Shown one piece after another: positions 23,801-34,307 of a stretch of DNA of 64,000 nt (its first letter is position 1; every line of letters starts with the position of its first letter). The stretch lies in assembly GCF_027580225.2 (NCBI RefSeq), contig NC_073354.2, positions 30,214,001 to 30,278,000 of the forward strand. Reading direction: 5' to 3'. This DNA is from Misgurnus anguillicaudatus (Eukaryota > Chordata > Actinopteri > Cypriniformes > Cobitidae). The notes under the pieces were generated by a model. The model was not told where the DNA came from and made no database searches. It worked only from the letters and a program-made list of their open reading frames with translations. A program made the position numbers and the translations under genes.

Positions 23801-26800
23801 TGTGTTTTGTGTTGTGTAGGACACTGTTGTGTACTTTCATGTTATTTGTGGTAGTTCATTTAAATTGTGCACAAAAAATATTAAAACAGGATTTTCCTGA
23901 AGACTCCCACCATCTGCTAATGGTCATACAAACAGATAGCTCTGCCCCAAACTCGTGCCATTGGTTAAGAGATTTTTGCCATGTCATGTTGGCCAGAATC
24001 ATATATATACACTCACCTAAAGTATTATTAGGAACACCATACTAATACTGTGTTTGACCCCCTTTTGCCTTCAGAACTGCTTTAATTCTACGTGGCATTG
24101 ATTTAACAAGGTGCTGAAAGCATTCTTTAGAAATGTTGGCCAATATTGATAAGATAGCATCTTGCAGTTAATGGAGATTTGTGAGATGCACATCCAGGGC
24201 GTGAAGCTCCCGTTCCACCACATCCCAAAGATGCTCTATTGGGTTGAGATCTGGTGACTGTTGAGGCCATTTTAGTACAGTGAACTCATTGTCATGTTCA
24301 AGAAACCAATTTGAAATGATTCGAGCTTTGTGACATGGTGCATTATTCTGCTGGAAGTAGCCATCAGAGGATGGGTACATGGTGGTCATAAAGGGATAGA
24401 CATGGTCAGAAACAATGCTCAGGTAGGCCGTGGCATTTAAACGGTGCCCAATTGGCACTAAGGGGCCTAAAGTGTGCCAAGAAAACATCCCCCACACCAT
24501 TACACCACCACCAGCAGCCTTCACAGTGGTAACAAGGCATGATGGATCCATGTTCTCATTCTGTTTACGCCACATTCTGACTCTACCATCTGAATGTCTC
24601 AACAGAAATCGAGACTTATCAGACCAGGCAACATTTTTCCAGTCTTCAACTGTCCAATTTTGGTGAGCCTGTGCAAAACGTAGCCCCTTTTTCCTATTTG
24701 TAGTGGAGATGAGTGGTACCCGGTGGGGTCTTCTGCTGTTGTAGCTCATCCGCCTCAAGGTTGTGCGTGTTGTGGCTTCACAAATGCTTTGCTGCATACC
24801 TCGGTTGTAACGAGTGGTTATTTTAGTCAAAGTTGCTCTTCTATCAGCTTGAATCAGTCGGCCCATTCTCCTCTGACCTCTAACATCAACATGACATTTT
24901 CGCCCACAGGACTGCCGCAAACTGGATGTTTTTCCCTTTTCACACCATTCTTTGTAAACCCTAGAAATGGTTGTGCGTGAAAATCCCAGTAACTGAGCAG
25001 ATTTTGAAATAGTCAGACCGGCCCGTCTGGCACCAACAACCATGCCATGCTCAAAATTGCTTAAATTGCGGGTTGGGTTAGCTTTATTTTGACACAACAC
25101 TTTTTTAGAGTGTGTAAAATATTATCCCATTATTTCACAAATTTAAATCTCATTGGTTTTTACATCATTATTAACTCTTTTTACTTTTTGATTATAAAGT
25201 GTTGTGTGAAATGTTGCCCATTACGATGTTTCTGGAGTGGTCAAATGTAGCATCTATGTATATCTATGACCAGGCTGCCAAAGACGTTATAGCAGTTATA
25301 ATTGTTTGTTTATGACAATGGGACGGTGTATGAGAGCTAAGTATGTTTTTGTATCTAGAGGGAGAACAAGAGGTGGATGTATGAAATGTCAGCAGTCACA
25401 TTCTCTCCAGCTAGCTGTCAAAATGCTGTATGGCTTTTTAGCTTTGCTCATCATTGCCGTGGCCATCTTGGCATCCCTTGGTAAGTTTTACACCACACGG
25501 CACAAGCTATAAAAATAATATCAAATCAACAGATATTTTTATGTTACTTTAACTTAACAAATTAAGTTAATCAATTTTAACAGTGACTGTCATGTGTGTG
25601 GCTCGTCATTTCAAAATATGTGTTCGGCGCATCATGTAAACTTATGTGCATCACGTGTTTTGTCAAAATACGTGCCTGCTGCAGACTCTTCAAAGAGGTT
25701 CATGATAAAAGAGAGACACTCACTTTGCCAGATACTCCCATAATCTCATGTTTAATCAGAGTTTACTGTTAAGTTTGTGTCTTGCGAGTATTTTGTGAAC
25801 GCGAGCGTCTCTTTTATCATAAACCCTTTCGACACATGTGCAGCAGGCACATATTTTGACGTGATGCATGATCCACGTTGGTTCACATGACGCACCGAAC
25901 ACATATTTTGAATTTGCGCCCCTTGGAAGAGAAGTCACCGCCCGCCACTGAATTTCAACTTATTTTTATACGTTTTGTCAACTTATCACAAGTCAAAAGT
26001 TTAAATAGTAGGTTTAATTGACTGTTTAAAGTTGTTTTAACTTCATGCTGCATTTTCAGTGCAGTAAAAATATTACTTATAAGTTTGTTGCCTGTCCAAA
26101 CTAAGTAGGCATAATGTTAAATCATTTTCTACTTTTGACTTTTTTACTAAGGCCACTTCAGAGCCTGTGAACAGTTCAATTGTTTATTTTACCTTGAATT
26201 AACAAAAAACTAATGAAATTAGTTGCAATAAAGAACATAAAAGTGCTTGATGTGCAATGATCACCAAGTAACAGGTTTTTAAGCTAAAGAAAATAGTGTC
26301 AAGACACATTGCTACAACATAAAAATAATATTTGTTTACATGAAAATACTGGGCATCGTGCTTGTAGTTTTACAATTTACAAACCTTCTTCATTTGCATT
26401 GAGTACATTCTTCTATAATAAAATCATGCTTGAAATGTAACTGACAGGATATAATACTGCCACGGCATAGTTAAACTGTGGTAAAGCAAATCAGGAATGT
26501 AAACGCCATGGTAAGATGATAAAAACAAAGCAGATCTAAGGTATTTTAGTATGATGCAGCATGCATCTGTTTTGTATTGCTGTAACTCCACAAAAATGTT
26601 GTTATGTAACAAGCAGTGATGTGTGTAATATGCGCACAATTATACTAAGCAACTTAATTTACACCGGCATTTGAATTTAATCAGAATAAGAAGTGTCACC
26701 GAATAAAAATTCAGGCACATCTCAGAAATCTATAGAAAATCTCCATTCAGCACCTTTTAAATACAGCAGGTGTTCTGCACAAATACAGCTGGTATATAAA

Positions 26801-29800
26801 TTACAACCACATGCAACGATCCATTACACACTTTACCAGTCCCTGTAGTCCAAGATTAAGTCTTGGTCTGTACGGATTCTGGAAAGAATTCCCAACACAT
26901 TGATTTGAAAAGGCAACGGCTCCCTGAGATCACTTCTGAAAAACGTAATATTTTAAAGTATTTTCGTCATACGTGTGGTGTTATGTAACAAAAATATATT
27001 ATGCACAAATTTAAAAAATTGTATATTCCAATGTTTGTTTACCTGAATTTATTTTTAATGTGAATACATTCTGATAGTTTTTAGGAGAGTTGACACATTA
27101 TCTGAAGAGGAATCGTTTTACAACAAAAAGATTTCCAAAGTCCAGGAGAGCATGAAAGGTATGACTTTTTTTGTGATCTATCTTTAAGATCGAGAATCTT
27201 AAAGGAACACTCCACTTTCATTAAAACATTTACTCATTCACATGTCATCCAAGATGTTTATGTCTTTTTTGTTCAGTCGAGAATAAATTAAGCTTTTTGA
27301 GGAAAACATTCCAGGATTTTCTCCATATAGTGAACTTTGTTGTGCCTCACCAGTTTGCATTTTCAATGCGGTTTGGAATCGCAGTTTTAGTGCAGCTTCA
27401 AAGGGCTCTAAAAGATCCCAACTGAGGCATAAGGGTCTAATTTAGCAAAACGATCGTCATTTTCAGCCTAAAATAACAAGTACTTTTAAACCACAACTTC
27501 TCATCTTGCACTGTCCGTGTGACGCACTAAAGCGACCTTACATATTACGTAATTACGTCGAAAGGTCTCGCATGACGTATGCAAAACTACTGCTCCAGTG
27601 TTTACAAGTGTGGAAAAAGAGGAGCGTTCCGACATTGTTGTACGTGGAATTATACTAATTAATGTCTTTGTATCAGTTTATTGTTTAAAACGGTCCATGA
27701 TTACGTAATACGTAAGGTCGTGCTGGGAACCTTTGGCGAAAATGACGATCATTTTTAGTGTGCAAATGATGTCAACAGATTATGTCAAAGATTATAAGGG
27801 GGTCCCCTAACTAGTTTAATTCATTAGTTTATTGCAAAATTAAGACCTAAATAGACAGTACCGCTTTGTGGCAGCCCAGCATGAAAATTTTAAATGAATC
27901 TATCTTAATTTTAATGAAAACCAGGGGACCCCCCCTCCAATTTATATGTTTGTGCTTTATAGGGGGTCCGGAACCACCCCAGCCCCCCCCCCTCAATTCA
28001 AACACTGATCGTTTCCCTTGGTTGGGACCGCTTAGAACCCTTTAAAGCTGCATTGGAACTACATTGAAACTGTAAACTGTTAAGGTCCCCCAAAGTCACT
28101 ATATGGAAAAAAATCCTGAAATGCTTTAATCAAAAAAACTGAATTTCTTTTCAAATGAACAAAAGACATAAACATCTTGGATGACATGGGGTGAGTACAG
28201 TAAATTATCACGATTTTTTCTATGAAAGTGGAGTAATCCTTTAGAGCAGTTTTCTCACACAGTTGCTTCTGTTTAAAGTAGATCTCGTATCTAATGTGTT
28301 TATCTGATCTTACGGTTTACTTCCTGTGGTTGGTGAGAGCACAACCTCATGAGAAAACATTTATTATCCAAATAATGACAGCTGTGCATACATAGACGTC
28401 TTTGCATTTCACATCAGTTTTACTGGACATCATCTTTCATTTCTGCAATATAAGAGAAAAGAGATTAATGGTTTGGCGTTTTCTGTTTTGGCAGATTTCC
28501 GCACAGCAAACAATTATTCAAACTGCTTAGATGTTGCACAATTCCAAGCCGAGATCGCCAAATTGAAAAAGGACTTTGAGGAGATCCAGAAGAAAGTTCT
28601 TGGTCAGGAGCATCAGTTGGGCCAGGCCGCTCAATCACAGCAAGGTCTGACGCAATCCAGCAACAGAATGATGCGAGATCTTCAGGCCTTTGGAATTACC
28701 ATCACACATATAAACCAATCTCTCAGCCAGTACCTGAATCAGGTGACTGGCTGGCAGGTTGTCATCAACGAAACCGATCAAGGAATGAAAACCCTTGTTG
28801 AAGATCAATACGATTTGAAGGCCACGATGCAACAGGTCAACACAACCGTTGCTCTCAGTGCATTGTGGATAGGTGCTCTTCAAAGGAAGGCCGACGAGGA
28901 GACCTTGGTGCTTCAGAAAATAACAGCGGACTGGCAGAACTACAGTAGAGTTTTAAACACATTAAAATCCAATGCCAGCGTCACCACGCAAACCGTGAGG
29001 ACCATTCAAAATGGCATCTCTACTACACTCCAGCGGATCAGTATGAGCTCAGAGATGATCCATGACCTAACCCTGCAGGTCATGAACCTTCAGATGCAAC
29101 TAGACAATATTTCTTCTTACGTCGATGAACATGAGGAGAACATGCATGACCTTAAGTACCATGCCACCTACTACAAGAACCGTACTAAGGACCGTTTTCT
29201 GACCCTGGACACAAGAATGGACTCCATTAAAATGGAGATCGACACAATCTCCTCTAGTATTAACGCAACCGTCAGTCACGTTCAGAGCATGTACAAATAC
29301 ATTAACATCGAGAGTTCCTCCTGCCAATCCAGACTGGGGAGTCACACAGAAGATCTACAGAACTTGAACAACACGGTCTTGCTGCTTCTTCATCTATCTG
29401 ACACTCTCAGGATGCAGTACATGATGCTGAGCGTGCGGCTTGATGCTGATGTGAGGAACCTCTCTATGGTGGTGGAGGAGATGAAGCTGGTGGACACCAA
29501 TCATTCACAGCTGATCCAGAACTTCACTATTTTGAAAGGTTTTGCCCTATCTGTATCATCTTTCTTAAAGTGTCTGATACAAAAATACATTTTGTTGCTA
29601 AGGACTTTGGTTGCAGACAAACTCTGCACAGTTTAATAATGGTTGACATCTCTTGAAACCTAGAAGATACATGTTACATTACTATATACTGTTTTTCAAG
29701 GGAACAATCTGATATGTAATCTTATTTGGCTCATAGGAGAATCAAACAAAATTCATGATTCATCCTTTCTTACAGGTGTACCTGGTCCACCAGGTCCAAA

Positions 29801-30212
29801 GGGAAACAGGGGAGAACCAGGGGGCAAAGGACCTATAGGCCCAGTGGGCATCAAAGGAGACAGAGGACTTGCAGGATACCGTGGGTCTCCAGGGATGAAA
29901 GGTCTTATCGGAATTAAGGGTGATCAAGGTGCGCCGGGACTTCCTGGGATGAAAGGAAGTCCAGGACTTAAAGGTGAAAAGGGGTCTTTGGGACAACCAG
30001 GGCCTCGTGGTGAAAGTGGACAGAAGGGTGATATGGGGATTCCTGGGAGAAATGGAGTTCCTGGCCCCAAAGGACCACCAGGAATCCAGGGCCAAGCTGG
30101 TCTCCCAGGGATACATGGGCTTCCTGGACCGATAGGACCACCAGGACCTAGGGGACCAACGGGGCCACCTGGAGCACCAGGACTACCAGGGGAATCTGCC
30201 CAAAGGTCATGA
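14838..30212 (+). CDS. scara3: Scavenger receptor class A member 3 (7 coding exons)
   Basis: Coding exons are 14838-14844, 23130-23165, 23462-23506, 25361-25480, 27078-27158, 28495-29538 and 29776-30212. All junctions are GT/AG and every join is in phase, giving 1770 nt and 589 residues (human SCARA3 has about 606). Layout: cytoplasmic tail 1-50 with an acidic EEEE cluster and a CMKC pair; one transmembrane helix about 52-70 ([17 protein letters not shown]); a coiled-coil stalk about 97-444 with many N-X-S/T sites; and Gly-X-Y collagen repeats 445-585. The stalk motifs [19 protein letters not shown] and [16 protein letters not shown] are characteristic of SCARA3 rather than COLEC12 or SCARA5, and there is no C-type lectin or SRCR domain. 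The family is linked to handling of oxidative stress in the ER/Golgi and trimerises through its collagen and coiled-coil regions. ccdc25 lies downstream, as in mammals. Introns 1 and 3-5 are full of transposons. Confidence 0.95.
15420..15882. mobile_element. MITE interrupted by a second MITE
   Basis: 15420-15465 and 15660-15882 are the two parts of one copy of the 11974-12395 family (TATTTGTAGCAATAACCA, then GGACTTCATTTTGTCAAC, then GGTCCAGGGTCGC). 15466-15659 is inserted between them: its ends are inverted (TTGTAAAAAAAATGCTGTAA and TTACAGTGTA-type), and both carry TTACTGTAGA with CCAGTAACTTACTG. Confidence 0.65.
16008..16706. mobile_element. hAT-type non-autonomous element
   Basis: The ends TAGTGTGATAGTTCAAGACC and GGTCTTGACTACAACACTA are inverted, and the element is flanked by a perfect 8-bp duplication CCATGTGT (16000-16007, 16707-16714), the hAT hallmark. 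The interior contains a CA microsatellite (16436-16492) and a short tandem CTTGGTCTTGACTTGGTCTC array (16560-16680). It lies in scara3 intron 1. Confidence 0.85.
16436..16492. repeat. (AC)n/(ACGC)n microsatellite
   Basis: This is a dinucleotide run of CA with scattered CG steps, inside the hAT element at 16008-16706. Confidence 0.9.
16715..17480. other. scara3 intron 1 sequence, nothing recognised
   Basis: I see no exon with matching splice phase and no repeat family. Confidence 0.4.
17490..19803. repeat. ~237-bp intronic satellite array
   Basis: The core AGTCTGTTATTTGCCTGTAT recurs at 17661, 17902, 18131, 18369, 18605, 18843, about 19079 and 19766 (usual spacing 229-241). Each unit contains TACCACACTAATGTGATTAA, GAAAAAGAAAGTCGTGCAAC and repeated short CACGAAA/TTTCGTG words. 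About seven units run to 19305. A foreign segment follows (19306-19580), then one partial unit to 19803. It lies in scara3 intron 1. Confidence 0.93.
19306..19580. other. Non-satellite segment interrupting the array
   Basis: The segment has no match to the satellite unit. It starts with a short GGTTTTATCGG duplication and contains a T-run and AATAAACTACG. It may be an insertion or a piece carried in from elsewhere. It is not identified. Confidence 0.5.
19804..20940. other. scara3 intron 1 sequence, possibly single copy
   Basis: No repeat family is recognised between about 20100 and 20650. The base composition is less AT-rich than around it, so a conserved non-coding element is possible but unproven. 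Confidence 0.3.
21032..21232 (-). mobile_element. tRNA-derived SINE fragments in inverted orientation
   Basis: 21105-21232 on the - strand reads a tRNA-like head (AGAGCTTTGTGTTAACAGCG) and the fish SINE tail (TTTGGATAAATGCATCTGCC). A + strand tail piece (GTTTGCCAAATGCATAAATG) lies at 21048-21067, making a small palindrome. It belongs to the same family as 51540-51683. Confidence 0.6.
21780..22342. mobile_element. Large palindromic DNA element, one arm truncated
   Basis: The sequence folds back around about 21934. The left arm (21780-21930: GTTGCGATTTCCTAGCAGAT, CATTCTGGCGTTATAATCAA, GGAGGCGCAATGATATTACG) pairs with the right arm (about 21940-22090). The right side then continues for 250 bp, with no left partner, to the terminus AAAAAAGTGGAGTGTCCCTTTAA. 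A solo right arm of the same family lies at 33630-33838. Confidence 0.75.
22437..22714. mobile_element. TTAA-flanked MITE
   Basis: The ends AGGAACAGTATGTA and TACATACTGTTCCT are inverted and bounded by TTAA (22433-22436, 22715-22718). It is 278 bp and non-coding, in scara3 intron 1. Confidence 0.8.
23130..23165 (+). CDS. scara3: scara3 coding exon 2
   Basis: The 36-nt exon lies between a TTTGTACAG acceptor and a GTACGT donor. It encodes [12 protein letters not shown] of the cytoplasmic tail. Confidence 0.88.
23462..23506 (+). CDS. scara3: scara3 coding exon 3
   Basis: The 45-nt exon follows CATTGCAG and encodes [15 protein letters not shown], the acidic part of the cytoplasmic tail. Confidence 0.88.
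23507..24008. other. scara3 intron 3, left part
   Basis: Nothing is recognised before the Tc1-like element begins. Confidence 0.4.
24010..25067 (-). mobile_element. Tc1-like transposon, truncated at its 5' end
   Basis: The 3' terminus TACACTCACCTAAAGTATTA (24009 on) is intact, with TA outside. The opposite terminus and the first transposase codons are missing: homology to the 1-285 copy stops at about 25067. It lies in scara3 intron 3, antisense to the gene. Confidence 0.88.
24042..25100 (-). pseudogene. Tc1-like transposase, inactivated
   Basis: The open frame 24168-25100 codes 310 residues: two helix-turn-helix motifs in the first 100 residues ([21 protein letters not shown]), then the DDE catalytic core with WSDKSRF (first Asp intact), [12 protein letters not shown] and [12 protein letters not shown] (final Glu intact). 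The second catalytic Asp of the usual QQDN motif is Asn. An in-frame TAA at 24168-24170 cuts off the last 41 codons, which remain readable to a TAG at 24042-24044. The first residues ([12 protein letters not shown]) derive from flanking DNA. It cannot transpose itself. Confidence 0.9.
25361..25480 (+). CDS. scara3: scara3 coding exon 4 (transmembrane)
   Basis: The exon encodes [17 protein letters not shown] and then the transmembrane helix, and ends at a GTAAGT donor. Two AGs two bases apart compete at the acceptor (CTAGAG). Only the second keeps the frame open, so exon start 25361 is used. Confidence 0.92.
25595..25950. mobile_element. hAT-like foldback MITE, copy 2
   Basis: The right end CGCCCGCCACTG and the arms (ACGTGCCTGCTGCAGACTC and GTGCAGCAGGCACATATTTT) match copy 1 at 9495-9855 and pair with each other. 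The left terminus is missing. It lies in scara3 intron 4. Confidence 0.65.
25951..27077. other. scara3 intron 4, right part
   Basis: This is AT-rich sequence with no recognised element or exon. Confidence 0.4.
27078..27158 (+). CDS. scara3: scara3 coding exon 5
   Basis: The exon encodes [20 protein letters not shown] and the start of the coiled coil. The acceptor is CTGATAG, with a poor pyrimidine tract. A second AG seven bases later would shift the frame and meet a stop within the exon. Confidence 0.9.
27203..28240. mobile_element. Long-armed inverted-repeat element with an insertion
   Basis: The left end AGGAACACTCCACTTTCATT and the right end ATGAAAGTGGAGTAATCCT are inverted, and the arms stay complementary over roughly 280 bp each (ACATGTCATCCAAGATGTTT and complement). 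The right arm is split at about 27750-27990 by a G/C-run-bearing segment ending in the hAT-like AACACTG. It lies in scara3 intron 5. Confidence 0.7.
28495..29538 (+). CDS. scara3: scara3 coding exon 6 (coiled-coil stalk)
   Basis: This large 1044-nt exon, after GGCAG, runs from [16 protein letters not shown] to NFTILK. It holds heptad-rich helices and about a dozen N-glycosylation sequons (for example NQS, NYS, NAS, NIS, NRT, NAT, NLS). The open frame continues into intron 6 after the GTTTTG donor, but that tail is not coding. Confidence 0.96.
29776..30212 (+). CDS. scara3: scara3 coding exon 7 (collagen domain)
   Basis: After TTCTTACAG the exon encodes about 47 consecutive Gly-X-Y triplets, beginning [16 protein letters not shown], and ends GESAQRS and a TGA stop. 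There is no globular domain after the collagen, as in mammalian SCARA3. Confidence 0.96.
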
Positions 30213-31190
30213 ACAGACAGATATATTATCTCTCTGTTTCTAAAACTGGGTAAACTCCCTTTCCCAAATGTTGATACACTGACTGCCATTCTGGACAGAG
30301 TGAATAGGTATCTTTTAGTGAATGGTTGCACATATCCACTTCGATCACTTATAAAACAAGACAATAATGTGAGGTTTGGCCCACATGTAGTTTTCCCAAC
30401 AAGGAACTTGCTTGTGTCATTGATGGTTACTGAGCCAGGCTGTATGAAAGCATTGATTGTTTGTTACCACCCATTGGATTTGTATAGAAATGAACTAATT
30501 TTCTGACAGTAATCATTTGATTACGTAACAGTGACAGGTTAGCGATAACTGTATAAAGAGACTTTACAGTGTAAATTGTTAAAAAGTGTTGATGGTACCA
30601 ACAAGAATGTCCTGTGGTTGAAGACAACAAGAACAGAAAGCAGTGTTTTGTGATTTTAGTACAATACAACGCACTTTTAATAAAGCATGCTTTCAGCAAC
30701 GTGTTAGATAAACAATTCGGATGGCGCTTTATTGCTTTAGTATAATGTGTAGTGCAGCAGCATCCATGTTGTATTTGCATACTTGTTAAACGTCAGAGCA
30801 GGCACTCTGGTGATACATTTTTACTGTGTTTGAATGTATTAAATCATTTTTAGGCATCTAGTAGATAGTGCAGTTATGCACAAGTTTATAAAACGCATCA
30901 TTTTAAAGTTGCAGACGCACATATTCATTCATTATAGCAGTGAACTTTCATTTTTATTGCCTTTTGTATGATTGATCATTTTGTAAAGGTTTGTATGCAT
31001 TTGTTATTTGGTTCCAAATTTACAACATATTCATTGAAGTTAACATACAGTTTTATCCTTTCCAGTAAAGGATTTTATAGGAATATGAATACAAAGTATG
31101 GGGACATGCTCAGCGTGCAGCTTTTTTTTAAGTCAACTTCGTTGACAAGCGCGTGGGTCCAAAGGTCCCATAGTCCAAAAGACTACTAAT
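30213..31190 (+). other. scara3: scara3 3' UTR and downstream stretch
   Basis: This is AT-rich and non-coding. The first good polyadenylation signal is AATAAA at 30679-30684, so the transcript probably ends near 30700. Later signals are possible. Confidence 0.5.
30679..30684 (+). promoter_or_regulatory. scara3: Candidate poly(A) signal of scara3
   Basis: AATAAA lies 467 nt after the stop codon, followed about 20 nt later by a GT-containing stretch (CAACGTGTTAG). Confidence 0.5.
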
Positions 31191-32377
31191 GAAAATGATT
31201 CTGTTTTGTTTTATTATTTTTTTACAAATAAAAAATCAGCATATTTTGATTAACATGAATTTGCTATTTTTTAGTGTCCATATTATGCCTGCTTTTCCAC
31301 AAGTTAAATATGTGCATGAGTTCCATAAAACATGTTTCAGAAGTTGTTTGCTCGAAATAGCTTGTAGGAAAAGATTCTTACCCATCTCTAGTAGCCTCTG
31401 TTTCAGGGCATTTCAGATTGTACTGTTTTGAGGTGGTCATTACATATTTATGAGCTACTGCTCCTTTGGCCACGCCCCACTACTAACGTCATGTGCGCAC
31501 GCACAATGGTATCACGCGAGCAGTACAGACCATATACTGTATATTATTATATATTATTGTTAACGGTTTATGTATTGCCAACAGACAAATCAAGCAAAAA
31601 ACTATCACTAATAAGTACACTCCAGGAGAAGAAACACATTACACATAATGATTTGAGAGTAAATTGTGATGTGATGAAGCACTCATTTTGCCCTGGACAA
31701 CGCTAACCTATTCCCGTTTATATTTTCAAACGCATTATTTTCGCAAATTACATAAATTTAGACCCGGTAGGTAATGAATACTGCTTGTGGACACCATGGT
31801 TATTGCTAGAAGCTAGCGGGAGGTCCGCCGTATCTTGGGAAAGTGATAGAGACTCAGGGGTAGGTTCGTCGGTAAGGCCCGGTCTTGGTTAGTTTGGCGA
31901 AACACTTTTAGTTTGGCACAACACTATTACTCAGTTCATGTAGAGTTGTAAAATAAAGCAGTTAAAAATTTCGTATAACTTTCGAAAAGTACGGTAGCTG
32001 GTCACTGGCTTTGCAAAAGAAACCACGCTGCAAACAAACTAGCATAGCTGTTAGCCACCTCATTCTCAATGTCAAATGACTGCTAAAACTCACCCACAAG
32101 TTCACCCCCTCGACGCGCACTTATTCGTGGGAGGGATGACATGCTAACAATATCTATATAGCCTACTGTCTACAAACATTAATAATATTAACATTACTAT
32201 ACATTGTTTAAAAGGTATACGGGTTTAGCATCAGTGTATGGTCTCTGTTTTGAGATACAGATGCTCTAGCATCATAAATGTAGTATTTTGTCCCAGAAGT
32301 CCAGATGACAACATGCAAAATATAAACGGGACTTCTTACCTTTGTGTTGATATAACAATCATGAGTCGAATCCATTT
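31191..32377. other. Intergenic; likely DNA-element remnants at 31270-31720
   Basis: TTAGTGTCCATATTATGCCT at about 31273 matches the start of a common cyprinid element as I remember it. Its other end is not found. No gene is seen. Confidence 0.3.
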
Positions 32378-32540
32378 GCCTTGACCCCTGTGACATTAGG
32401 GGTAGGTGCGGGATTAGGGGTTCAGTTTCGTTGTAGTTTTTACACGAGAATCGTACGTTTTTGCACAATTAACTTTGTATGAAATGATATGAAATAGCCA
32501 ACTCGTAAAATATTAACAATTTCTCGTGAGATCAGGCTGC
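32378..32540. mobile_element. MITE copy B (half) of the ACGAGTTGGCTAATTCGT family
   Basis: It contains the central GACCCCTGTGACATTAGGGG and the right arm TAGCCAACTCGTAAAATATT, ending TTCTCGTGAG. The left arm is absent. Confidence 0.65.
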
Positions 32541-33448
32541 GTCACCCATTAAAGTAAATGGGAAGTGTTAAGGCTTACGCTCATGTTAATGTACCGTTAT
32601 TCCTTACGTAGCACATGGAAAGTCTCTTTAATATCTGAACACCACCAATAATGATATTTTGTTGAAATGAGATCTACATGATGAAATGTTAGCATGCTTT
32701 GTTCGAATATCATATTATCAGGTTTAGTAGCATGATGTCACTTATAGGGATTTATGTTTCTTTTCTCACCATAGACAGTGAGCTGCTTTTTTAAGACTAA
32801 AGTCTGACATCTAATGATCCAGACCCAGTATAAAAACATTGAACATTGGGAAAACAGACCATTAGGGCTGTTTGATTGACATTTGAATATAATGTGAGAT
32901 CACTTATTTACTCAGCCTATGAAGTAATTCCTCTGTATTTCCATAAGAAATGTACTCCAAAGTTTTTTTCTCTGGGTTCATTGCTGTGCAAGTGACTTAA
33001 TCAACATTTCATGATATAATCCCCAGATCCAGAGAACACTTGTACCAAACAATTTCTAAACTAAACTACAACAGTAACTGTGTAGAAAGCAGCTGAATCA
33101 TTAAACCGAATAGCAACAGCCAGACTTTAACCTTCTCGCTTTTTAATGAGTTCCAATGGAACTAGAACTGTAGTTATTTGACACCTTTGGATAAAGGGGA
33201 ATAGAAATGTTGGTTCAGTGACAATAAATATTCTAGCAATATAATATAAAATCTCTTTCTGCTTATTGCAATACAATGTGGGACTCTGTATCAGCATGTA
33301 TACATTATGTATGTGTCAGTTTGGGGAGGGATAAAGAGAGATTATATGCTTGTGATGCCATCATGTCATCTGTCTTTAATCAATGCTTTATTCTGATTGG
33401 TTGAGAAATGTTCCAAGTGTATGCATTATTTTTCGATATGCACACCTA
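32541..33448. other. Intergenic stretch, nothing recognised
   Basis: No coding exon, RNA gene or clear repeat is seen. Confidence 0.4.
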
Positions 33449-33629
33449 GGGCCTCATTTATAAAGCATGCATACGCATAAATTTGATAGTTAAAATAGTT
33501 AATTGGCATCTTTATTTCAAACGATCCTACTGACCACACCCGAATATCATTAAAAATATTTTTTGATGACTCGTAACCGCGGGTGACCGTAGGTGCCTGC
33601 AGGCACCCGCTCATCAACCCGCGCATCAC

Positions 33630-33838
33630 TGGTTCCTAGCCATATTGGCCTAGAAAATGGCAACTTTTCATTTTCTGTCATTCTTAGTACACGAGTCAAG
33701 GTTTAAATAGAAAAAAATCGAAATGATGCTAATGGTCTAATCAAATTTAATGAATTATGCTAAGCTATGCTAAAAGTGGTACAGTCAGACCCAGAGATCG
33801 GCTAAATGGATTCCAAAACGATAAAAGTTTTCCCTTTA
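33630..33838. mobile_element. Solo arm of the palindromic element family
   Basis: CCTAGCCATATTGGCCTAGA through ATGCTAAGCTATGCTAAAAG to CCCTTTAA matches the right arm of 21780-22342. Confidence 0.65.
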
Positions 33839-34307
33839 AAGTCCAGGAGCCTTATTTATAAAATGCTGCGTAGAAAATGACCTACATTTGATCTTACGAT
33901 CATTTCTCTAAAGTGCGTACGTGTGATCCATAAAACGAAGGTGCGCACAGATAAATATGGACTTTGCCGTGGACTTTACGATCAAATCTGTGCGTATGCA
34001 CACCTCATTTATAAAATGCTGCGTAGAAAACGTCCCAAATTTGATCTCGCGATCATTTCTCAAAAGTGCGTACGTGTGATTCATAAAACGAACGAAGAAA
34101 ACGCGCAGATAGATGTGAAATCTATAAATTGCAAATGATCTTGGAATTGTGCGCAGATAAATAGTTTCAAATCTTTGCATTCAAACTGTGCCTAATTAAT
34201 GTCATTGACATATAAAAAGCACCTATCAATGTTTAAATCCTTTTCGAGCAGCAAGAATGGCTTATATTTCCAAAAACCTACAGCAATCGGACAACCAAAA
34301 GTGCGTA

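Noticed and set aside
29539..29636. Extension of the scara3 stalk frame into the following sequence
   Set aside because: A GT donor at 29539 and an in-phase collagen exon at 29776 show this tail is intron.
29924..30364. 146-codon Gly/Pro-rich frame on the - strand
   Set aside because: It is the antisense shadow of the scara3 collagen exon.
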